Shown here piece after piece: positions 28,826 to 34,815 of a DNA stretch of 34,815 nucleotides. Made by a program: the position numbers and the translations under genes. Under the pieces are notes generated by a model. That model had not been told where the DNA came from, ran no database searches, and was given only the letters and a program-made list of their open reading frames with translations. Location: positions 1 to 34,815 of the IMG/VR virus record IMGVR_UViG_3300017917_000490, one strand, 5' to 3'. The DNA comes from a virus. The stretch's first letter is position 1. Each line of letters starts with the position of its first letter.

Positions 28826-28846
28826 TAGGGGAGTTTCCTCCCCCTA
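28826..28846 (-). ncRNA. GNRA-capped hairpin between gp32 and the next gene
   Basis: On the minus strand GGGGAG-GAAA-CTCCCC forms a 6-bp G/C-rich stem with a GAAA tetraloop, extended by a UA pair across a one-base bulge. No T run follows, so it is not a simple terminator; it may stabilise or process the gp32 message. Confidence 0.5.
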
Positions 28847-28850
28847 CCAA

Positions 28851-29861
28851 TTAGGCAGTTTTATTTTGACGGGCACGAATCATTGCTAGAATGTCTTGTG
28901 CTTTGTCACCGCTTGGAGTAGACTTAGGAACTTGAATAGGAGCAGATGCTGTTTCTGGTTCTTCTACATCAAATGGGGGTGTAGACTCTGCTACGGGCGC
29001 AGTTGCGGGTGCCTGGCTAGCCTTAGAGGTAGTGGCTGATGTTGTATCCGCTGTCGAGCCTGCAGGGGCTTCTAGACCATATGGACGATAGTATTGTCCC
29101 CAACGTTCTACATCATAGGGACGACCATCTACGCTTGCTTCAAACATTTCTTTGATAATGCGTAGTTCTGCTTCATTAGGTTTCTTGGGTAAGAAATCTG
29201 TTAGATTAAACAAACCATGTGCTTCAATAGCTTGTTGTTCTGCCTCAGTTAGAGGACTTTCTTTACGTGCCCAATTACTTGTGCTGTAATCAGCGTACCC
29301 GCCTTTGCTGGTCTTCTTAACGTTGAAGTCAACACCACGAACAAAGTCAGTTGGCAATTCTTCCATTTCAGGATCCATCAAGCTAGACTTGATAATGGAA
29401 AAGATTTGAGGGCTGATAATGAATCTGCGAATTGGGTTACTAGGAGTTTTATCATCTCCAATTGGATTCTGCCGAACAAAACCTTGGAATAGATAACTAC
29501 GCTTCTTCCAATATTTGTTTGCCATTTCTTTCAAACTTTCATCCTTATACCAAGGACGAACTTCTGCTAGAATAGGGCAGTTGTCACCATACATTTCAAC
29601 GCAAGGAACTTGAACTTCAACACGCTTCATATTAGCGTCACCTTTAACACCGTTGAAGGGTAGCTTAATGATTTGACGTTCTACCCAGAAAAAGACATTA
29701 CTGCCGTTTGCGTCAGGAAGGAAGCGAATAGTAGCAGTTGTACCTTCGTCCATGTTCCAGTGGGGATAGATTGCGTTATCAGATTGGGTTCCAGAACCCT
29801 TGTTGTTTGACTTGTTTTCTTGTGCCGCAATACGGGCACGAATTTCTGCTAAAGATGCCAT
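28851..29861 (-). CDS. gp32: gp32-like single-stranded DNA-binding protein
   Basis: A 336-residue protein that coats single-stranded DNA and organises replication and recombination. The N-terminal basic segment (ASLAEIRARIAAQENK) corresponds to the cooperativity region; the core contains YPHWNMDEGTTATIRFLPD and FFWVERQIIKLPF, then EVQVPCVEMYGDNCPI with Cys residues in the place of the T4 zinc site, and YLFQGFV, FIISPQIFSII, DFVRGVDFNVKKTSKGGY. After residue 275 there is a long Ala/Thr/Pro linker and a KAQDILAMIRARQ end typical of T4-like marine phages. ATG 29861 has AAGGAA upstream in an A/U-rich leader. Confidence 0.93.
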   Translation of the reverse strand: MASLAEIRARIAAQENKSNNKGSGTQSDNAIYPHWNMDEGTTATIRFLPDANGSNVFFWVERQIIKLPFNGVKGDANMKRVEVQVPCVEMYGDNCPILAEVRPWYKDESLKEMANKYWKKRSYLFQGFVRQNPIGDDKTPSNPIRRFIISPQIFSIIKSSLMDPEMEELPTDFVRGVDFNVKKTSKGGYADYSTSNWARKESPLTEAEQQAIEAHGLFNLTDFLPKKPNEAELRIIKEMFEASVDGRPYDVERWGQYYRPYGLEAPAGSTADTTSATTSKASQAPATAPVAESTPPFDVEEPETASAPIQVPKSTPSGDKAQDILAMIRARQNKTA

Positions 29862-29882
29862 AATATATTTCCTTATAAAATT

Positions 29883-29923
29883 GAGATGGTCTCTGTTTAA
29901 GTTGTCGCTACACCCTATGTGTA
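29883..29923 (-). promoter_or_regulatory. Structured gp32 leader, candidate autoregulatory element
   Basis: The leader contains two short hairpins: TACAC/GTGTA around five bases (29909-29923) and GAGA/TCTC around three (29883-29893), followed by an unstructured A/U-rich stretch covering the ribosome site. T4 gene 32 uses a pseudoknot plus A/U-rich leader for self-repression; the layout is similar, the pseudoknot itself is not shown. Confidence 0.4.
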
Positions 29924-29939
29924 ACTAACGCTTGTAGTA

Positions 29940-29968
29940 AGTTTAGCAAATCTTATTACTAACGTCAA
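29940..29968 (-). promoter_or_regulatory. Weak sigma70-like promoter for gp32
   Basis: TTGACG (29963-29968), 17-base spacer, TAAACT (29940-29945). The -10 box is poor; it could work as an activator-dependent promoter. Confidence 0.4.
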
Positions 29969-29971
29969 TAG

Positions 29972-29979
29972 TATTTATC
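29972..29979 (-). promoter_or_regulatory. T4-type late promoter (GATAAATA) upstream of gp32
   Basis: GATAAATA on the minus strand, about 110 bases before ATG 29861. T4 gene 32 also has late transcription (established knowledge). Confidence 0.55.
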
Positions 29980-29990
29980 CCAGATGTGGG

Positions 29991-30014
29991 AAACCTCACT
30001 TTTTTGTGAGGTTT
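29991..30014 (-). terminator. Hairpin after the 30019-31521 gene, probable terminator
   Basis: A perfect 9-bp stem (AAACCTCAC, 29991-29999, with GTGAGGTTT, 30006-30014) lies directly after the stop at 30019. The minus-strand T run is only three bases, so termination may be partial; the plus-strand T run is five. Confidence 0.55.
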
Positions 30015-30018
30015 TTGT

Positions 30019-31521
30019 TTACCAACCACCGGATAATTTTTTCAACATAGATTCATAATGGGTCAATAATGATTCACTTATTTTGTCAGTTCTGATACGA
30101 GGTATGGCTGGTCCGGTAATTCTTTGTCTAGGAATTTGTTGTCTTAATGGAACCTTACCACCAATCTCATCATCCATTTCAGGAAACTCAGGATTAACGG
30201 GTTTTGTTTTTCTTAACCAACGGCGTGCTCTTTCCAAATATGCGTAAATTCTATCATTGGTAATTTCACCTACATAAATTAGTAATCCACCATCTATTGT
30301 TCTTCTTATGATTTCTAATAGTTGCTCTTCGGACCACTGATTTAAATCTTCTGGATATCTGTGTTTATAAATATTGACCAATGCCGGTATAATTTTTTGT
30401 TCTATCTTATCTTCTTGCATACTCTCACCTAGCTTTCTTGGTTTATTTAATAAATCAGTTATGCTATCTATTTCATCCTCAGGATTAGTTTTAGCAACAG
30501 GTTCAGATATGTCTGTATCATCTGGGTCTAGACTGAAAGGCTCATTCGCAGATTTTGCCCAAGTAGATTGAACCTCGTCTTGGTCTACTGTATTAGATGC
30601 CTGTGATATCGGTTCGTCTAATTCTGAACCTGCTTGTTGTCTTACATCAGGATTCAATCTATATATTAGTTGAGTCAATCTATTAATTTTGTCCTCAGCA
30701 TCATCATTGGCGCCATCTAAACGCTGTATAACTTCTTCCGCTCTATTTTCTAATCCTGAAATTTGTGTATCTAACTCTTTGAACTTGTTGCCCCATTTTT
30801 CTATTTTTTGAGCGTTGTTAGCCAAACTCTTTTGGAATCGTTTTTCTTTAGCCATTAACTCTTGTTGAGTTTTTTCTAACTGGGATAGTATCTCGCCTTT
30901 TTCAGATGTTTCTTTTTCTGTTTTTTCTAGGCGAGCTATAAGTTCTTCGTTAGAGATACCATCGCTATTTTTTGCTGAGGCTAAAGTTGCGGCTAATTTT
31001 TTTAACTCGTCCTGAGTCTTTTGACCTTGCTGTGCCTTTTGTATTTCTTTTTCTAAACGTTGTATAGCTTCTGGATCAGAGTTTTGTTTTTCTTTTACAG
31101 CGTTCAAATCAGCAAGCATTCTAGTAATTTCTTCTTGTGATGCCTTTACTAATTGTTGTTGGAGTTCGCCGGCTGGTTTTAATTTTGCGCTTAAATCACG
31201 TAGACGTTGAACTTCACGTTCGGTATCTGCCGCTGTTCGTTCGTGGGTCGATAACTCATTGGCCAAATCTCCCAACGACCTACGTAATTTTTCGTTTTCA
31301 CGTTTTGTGGCATTGATTAATTTATTTTGTTCAAAGTCCATTTTTTCGTTATCAGCCATTTTGTTTGAAACAAATAACTGTAATGCTTGTTCTGGACTTC
31401 TGTCGGGGAACATACGTGAAGCCTGATATTGGATATCCTGACTTCTAGCCAATGGACGATCTTCAATGCGTTCAGCAATAATACTATCTGCCCAGGATTC
31501 TAATATCTTTAATTCTTTCAT
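30019..31521 (-). CDS. Long coiled-coil protein, virion-associated candidate
   Basis: A 500-residue protein. Residues about 58-275 form a long, charged coiled coil (LINATKRENEKLRRSLGDLAN, LQQQLVKASQEEITRMLAD, IARLEKTEKETSEKGEILS; shown only by key parts). A Ser/Asp/Pro-rich linker follows to about 365, then a helical domain (QWSEEQLLEIIRRTIDGG, RIYAYLERARRWLRK). The N-terminus MKELKILESWADSI resembles LEEWASGVLE of the neighbouring 31518-33380 protein and contains I-L-E/S, the type of site cut by the T4 prohead protease. ATG overlaps the upstream stop as ATGA. Together with gp17 next door, this suggests a head-internal or packaging-related protein; unproven. Confidence 0.65.
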   Translation of the reverse strand: MKELKILESWADSIIAERIEDRPLARSQDIQYQASRMFPDRSPEQALQLFVSNKMADNEKMDFEQNKLINATKRENEKLRRSLGDLANELSTHERTAADTEREVQRLRDLSAKLKPAGELQQQLVKASQEEITRMLADLNAVKEKQNSDPEAIQRLEKEIQKAQQGQKTQDELKKLAATLASAKNSDGISNEELIARLEKTEKETSEKGEILSQLEKTQQELMAKEKRFQKSLANNAQKIEKWGNKFKELDTQISGLENRAEEVIQRLDGANDDAEDKINRLTQLIYRLNPDVRQQAGSELDEPISQASNTVDQDEVQSTWAKSANEPFSLDPDDTDISEPVAKTNPEDEIDSITDLLNKPRKLGESMQEDKIEQKIIPALVNIYKHRYPEDLNQWSEEQLLEIIRRTIDGGLLIYVGEITNDRIYAYLERARRWLRKTKPVNPEFPEMDDEIGGKVPLRQQIPRQRITGPAIPRIRTDKISESLLTHYESMLKKLSGGW

Positions 31522-33380
31522 TTTTCTAATCCTGAAAGTTTTTTAATTCTGTCTAATACTTCTTCACTCTCGCCTACTAATTTGCCACGAAGTCCCTTTT
31601 GTGATTGCAACTTGTTACCTAGTATAGGTCCAGTAGACACTTTTTGTTCAGCATCAAAATAATCACCGGGCTTACCTGCTGGACCAGCTTCTTTAACAGG
31701 TTGTTCTTTTTCATCTTTCTTCATCGCAGCCTGTAATCTGCGAGCCAAATCGGCTAAGTCAACTGGCTTCTTTTTTTCTTGTTCTTTGGCTTTTTTCTTA
31801 ACTCTGAGTACCATATCATCAAAATCATCTGGATCATAGAGTCCTCCGATTTTTTCTGATTCATTCATGCCCGAGAGCAATCCTTCTACTTGTCTTACCC
31901 AACCACTAACATCACTAGTACCGATTTCTTCAACGTCACCTACACCGTCAGCGATTTCATCAATTGCTTGACCTACTTTTTCAGGACCGTATTTCGCTAA
32001 TAAATCTGTTCTGGTCATTAGTATTCTACGTGTGATTGCTTGCGTTGCTGGACTGTGATACTCACCTGGTCTATGTACTGCTACTTCTTTAACATCTTTG
32101 TTTAATTCTTTTTCAGCCTCATCGTCACGTTTTTTATCACGTTCGTACTCTTGCTTTTCTAACTCATGTTCTAGATCACCAGGTTCACCTTCTTCTAAGT
32201 TAGGACGATTTAATTTATACTCACCTGAATTTACTTTTCCCCAAGCATAGTCAACATGCTTGCGTAATATTTCTGGATCTAACTTTCTAATTCTAGCGAT
32301 GTGGTCAAAGTCTGCTCCCTTTAAAACATCCCTAGCACCCTGTTCATATCTTTGCTTTTCGGTGTTTGCTTGTATGGAAGATTCAAGTACACCGGATGCC
32401 CATTCTTCTAGTTCTTTTACCTCAGAAACTTCTGCTTCTGTAATGTTCTTAGTTAATTTGCTTAGTATAGGCATTACACTTTCAATTCTAGGATCAATAG
32501 TGGTCTGCGTAAACATCTCGCTTAAGTCAATTGATCCTTCATCTTCTAGTAATGAGGGCTTATAATTTTCAAAATATTCTCTGTAGCCACGTTTACCCGC
32601 CATCTTGTGTAATGTTTCACGCAAGTTATTGTAATGGTTCATACCAGCTTCTAATATTGGCTGGGCAGATTCATTAAATTGTTTATTTTTCGTAGCACGA
32701 ACAAATCCTGCCATTTTACCATATTCTTCACAAAGACTGGTAATATGTTGCCCTCTTTCATCGTAGGGGGTACCGCCCTCAGCAACATGTCTTGCGTAAA
32801 CTCTAGCTAACCCTGGCTTAGTGGTAGGTAATAAGAAACGTTCGCCGTTGATATTTTCTACAAATATTTTAGCGATATTGCGATATCTTTGTTCGCCTTC
32901 TTCAATCTGACGATTATGTTGTAAAATAATTTTAGTAGTTGGTACATTGTCACTGTATGATTTCATTTTACCCAATGGGTAATATCCCTCATTGAGTCCT
33001 TCTCTTTTATTATGTTCACGCTTTGCCATATCTGCTTCTAAATCGTCTTGGTCACTTAATTCGAAACCAAGTTGTTTATTCTTTGCCCAACGTTTCATGT
33101 GCTGTAACAAACTACTAAAACTTTGACTATCATGGGAATCTGCCTTAGGGCTGCTCTCCACATCATCACCATAGTAAATTACTAAACGATGTAGTCCGTC
33201 TATTGTTACATGGACCTTTCCATAGTTGGTTCCGTCTTTTATAAAATCAAACTGAAAAACTTCTGCCTCATCAGGAATAGCTACTTTTTTCCCGGCACTA
33301 GTATACATGTCAGGTCTATATCCGCGACTTTTCAAAATTCCGTATAATTCTTTGTTAAGTGATTCTTGGTTTACTGGCAT
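31518..33380 (-). CDS. Large unknown late protein downstream of terminase
   Basis: A 620-residue protein behind a late promoter. Residues 1-110 form a domain (FIKDGTNYGKVHVTIDGL, MKRWAKNKQLGFEL). Residues 125-300 contain the segments EGYYPLGKMKSYSDNVPTTK, RFLLPTTKPGLARVYARHVA and GQHITSLCEEYGKMAGFVRA, a pattern I recall from uncharacterised proteins of T4-like aquatic phages. Residues 315-440 are helical with LEEWASGVLE and a Glu/Lys-rich stretch; the C-terminal 120 residues are Lys/Glu-rich and end in LDRIKKLSGLEK. No enzyme motif. Position between gp17 and the coiled-coil protein suggests a virion or packaging role. Confidence 0.65.
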   Translation of the reverse strand: MPVNQESLNKELYGILKSRGYRPDMYTSAGKKVAIPDEAEVFQFDFIKDGTNYGKVHVTIDGLHRLVIYYGDDVESSPKADSHDSQSFSSLLQHMKRWAKNKQLGFELSDQDDLEADMAKREHNKREGLNEGYYPLGKMKSYSDNVPTTKIILQHNRQIEEGEQRYRNIAKIFVENINGERFLLPTTKPGLARVYARHVAEGGTPYDERGQHITSLCEEYGKMAGFVRATKNKQFNESAQPILEAGMNHYNNLRETLHKMAGKRGYREYFENYKPSLLEDEGSIDLSEMFTQTTIDPRIESVMPILSKLTKNITEAEVSEVKELEEWASGVLESSIQANTEKQRYEQGARDVLKGADFDHIARIRKLDPEILRKHVDYAWGKVNSGEYKLNRPNLEEGEPGDLEHELEKQEYERDKKRDDEAEKELNKDVKEVAVHRPGEYHSPATQAITRRILMTRTDLLAKYGPEKVGQAIDEIADGVGDVEEIGTSDVSGWVRQVEGLLSGMNESEKIGGLYDPDDFDDMVLRVKKKAKEQEKKKPVDLADLARRLQAAMKKDEKEQPVKEAGPAGKPGDYFDAEQKVSTGPILGNKLQSQKGLRGKLVGESEEVLDRIKKLSGLEK

Positions 33381-33400
33381 AATCTTGGTCTCTAATTAAT

Positions 33401-33408
33401 TATTTATC
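33401..33408 (-). promoter_or_regulatory. T4-type late promoter (GATAAATA)
   Basis: GATAAATA on the minus strand 21 bases before ATG 33380, just before the gp17 stop in reverse orientation. It would drive the two large genes 33380-30019. Confidence 0.65.
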
Positions 33409-33410
33409 AA

Positions 33411-34815
33411 TTATCCCAGGACCGCAAAGAAGGGCAAAGGTTCTATGATTTCATCGTGGTCTCTGATATGCTGGTCTAAATCGTAATTAAAATCGCTTAA
33501 TTGCTGTAAAATCCTTACAATTAGTAAACTTGAAGTCACTAAGTCATCAGTTTCGCCTATTTTTGCTTCATAACTGCCGCCCAAAGCAACAAAATTCTTT
33601 AGTTCTGATACCAGACTTCTACTATTGATTTTTAGCTTTCTACTCTCTACGAGCGTTTTAAATTTAGCACAAGCTGTTAATTTACTCTTGTTTGTAGTGT
33701 TGAACCCACGTTTTTTCTTTCCCGGTTCACTTAAAAATATTCCCGGAATGTTCTGATAACCGTACTCATTTAGAGATACTAAAGCCGCCTCCCCTACCCC
33801 GTTAACTTCAACTGAATAGTATAAGTTATCGGGTTCACCGGTACACTCAACAATATATTTGTTTATTTGTGCTATTAACTTAATCTGTTTAGGAATGTCT
33901 GTTTGATTGTGTTTCCACTCACCAACTTGTGTCGTAGTATTCGCTTCATATATTTGTATAGCGGCATTGTCTCCACCGGTACCTACAGCAGGATCTAGTG
34001 CTACAACGTAAACATTTCCTTTCTCAGGTTTTTTGTACCAACGTATTTGCCCTTGTCTAAATGTAGGTTCTATTCCTTCTAAGTCTACTAGTACGCTAGG
34101 AGCAATTAATGTTTCGTCAGCAATAATAAATTCACAACCAATTTCTCGTCTAAATCTATCATCACCCAACTGGGCTTTCATTTGTTCGGCCCATTTTTCA
34201 TCACGCTCAGGATGTTCTTGCCAGTATGCTCTATATGCTCTGAAACCATTCACACCCAATTCAGTTGTATTTCCATATTCATCTTCACACTTGTTGGCTT
34301 GCTTCCAGATTAAAGCAAACTGGTCTTCGTCACTGTTTGGGGTAGATGTTATAATAGCTTTACCACCTGTCGCTAATGTTGGGGTGATAGAAGTCCAGAA
34401 CTCCTGTGCTATGGTAGGTCTAACGAACGCAAATTCGTCTAAGTATAATAGTGTGATAGACATACCACGACCTGTATTTTCAGTCGTTGTTGCTGATACA
34501 ATACGAGATCCGTTTTCAAAATCTAACGAACCCTTGTTATATGTTGTTACTCCCGCTTTGATATGATCGGGACAATTTTCATACGCATATCGTATACGCT
34601 GCATTATTTCCTGAGCACCAGTATACTTGTGCGCCGCAATAAGAATAGTACTGTCTGGCACGAACATAGCATACCATAATAGATACCCGGCAGCACTAGT
34701 AGACTTACCTGTTTGCCTAGGCATTAGACTAATCGAATAACGATATTTGTGATAAGTTTCAATTAGTCTTTTTTGATAGTCCCATGGATGATATAGCATC
34801 GAACCTCTTGTAGGA
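33411..34815 (-). CDS. gp17: gp17-like terminase large subunit, N-terminus cut off
   Basis: The packaging motor ATPase and nuclease. Counting from the internal Met at 34799: YHPWDYQKRLIETYHKYRYSI with Walker A MPRQTGKST (residues 26-34), Walker B LLYLDEFAF (Asp122-Glu123), coupling motif TSTPN (about 151-155) and the RNase H-like nuclease strand VVALDPAVGTGGDNA with the first metal-binding Asp (about 270). These match T4 gp17. The frame remains open upstream of that Met to the window edge (encoding PTRGS before it), and T4 gp17 is about 610 residues, so roughly the first 100 residues lie outside. Confidence 0.95.
   Translation of the reverse strand, partial: PTRGSMLYHPWDYQKRLIETYHKYRYSISLMPRQTGKSTSAAGYLLWYAMFVPDSTILIAAHKYTGAQEIMQRIRYAYENCPDHIKAGVTTYNKGSLDFENGSRIVSATTTENTGRGMSITLLYLDEFAFVRPTIAQEFWTSITPTLATGGKAIITSTPNSDEDQFALIWKQANKCEDEYGNTTELGVNGFRAYRAYWQEHPERDEKWAEQMKAQLGDDRFRREIGCEFIIADETLIAPSVLVDLEGIEPTFRQGQIRWYKKPEKGNVYVVALDPAVGTGGDNAAIQIYEANTTTQVGEWKHNQTDIPKQIKLIAQINKYIVECTGEPDNLYYSVEVNGVGEAALVSLNEYGYQNIPGIFLSEPGKKKRGFNTTNKSKLTACAKFKTLVESRKLKINSRSLVSELKNFVALGGSYEAKIGETDDLVTSSLLIVRILQQLSDFNYDLDQHIRDHDEIIEPLPFFAVLG

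Noticed and set aside
29991-30014. Hairpin read as a plus-strand terminator
   Set aside because: The plus-strand T run is better, but no plus-strand gene lies upstream; it is assigned to the minus-strand gene ending at 30019 with reduced confidence.
34033-34566. Plus-strand open frame within gp17
   Set aside because: Antisense to the terminase ATPase motifs; no motif of its own.
1-34815. tRNA genes, integrase, transposase or lysogeny genes
   Set aside because: None seen; gaps between genes are too short for overlooked tRNAs apart from 29862-30018, which holds promoters and leader structures.

Overview
The window is a continuous piece of a large T4-like tailed phage (myovirus) genome. It holds T4-type neck genes (gp14, gp15), the terminase large subunit (gp17), the helicase-primase pair (gp41, gp61), the small clamp-loader subunit (gp62), UvsW, UvsX and the single-stranded DNA-binding protein (gp32). 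It also carries repeated late promoters of the T4 type (TATAAATA and close variants). Base composition is AT-rich, genes are packed with 1-30 base overlaps, and no intergenic stretch exceeds about 160 bases. I see no tRNA, rRNA, CRISPR array, insertion sequence or integrase. The host cannot be read from the sequence. Both ends cut genes: an unknown small gene on the left and gp17 on the right.

Layout. 1-1340 (-): two non-structural genes of unknown role behind a consensus sigma70 promoter. 1444-5160 (+): enlarged gp14 and gp15 neck proteins plus a Nudix hydrolase, closed by a two-way terminator. 5189-13422 (-): late region with two glycine/threonine-rich structural or fibre proteins, a PD-(D/E)XK nuclease, several small proteins with T4 internal-protein-like N-termini, a ligase-like nucleotidyltransferase and a repeat protein. 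13445-15815 (-): gp41 and gp61. 15853-17067: a divergent pair of late genes. 17038-24467 (-): a long overlapping operon-like run containing a miniature DnaE-like protein, a DnaQ-type exonuclease, nine tiny genes (most of them paralogues), a C2H2 zinc-finger protein, gp62, an unknown protein, UvsW and another unknown protein. 24556-25845 (-): two early-type genes under near-identical consensus promoters. 25882-29861 (-): recombination/replication block with UvsX and gp32. 30019-34815 (-): two large virion-associated candidates and gp17.

How it works together: sigma70 promoters, several placed so that the start codon is itself the predicted first transcribed base, drive replication and repair genes. 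TATAAATA-type promoters drive neck, fibre and head-associated genes. The most notable points are: (1) a tandem family of 65-90-residue proteins whose conserved C-terminal Leu-Arg-Trp is encoded by TT(A/G)AGGTGG, which also supplies the Shine-Dalgarno sequence of the next gene; (2) a 196-residue protein keeping the DnaE motifs in order, overlapping a DnaQ-like exonuclease gene; (3) a set of apparently leaderless genes with the -10 box exactly six bases before ATG; (4) late promoters whose start sites fall inside inverted repeats; (5) a ligase-like protein and other late proteins with N-termini resembling the T4 capsid-targeting sequence. All functions rest on motif reading and family memory; no database search was run.
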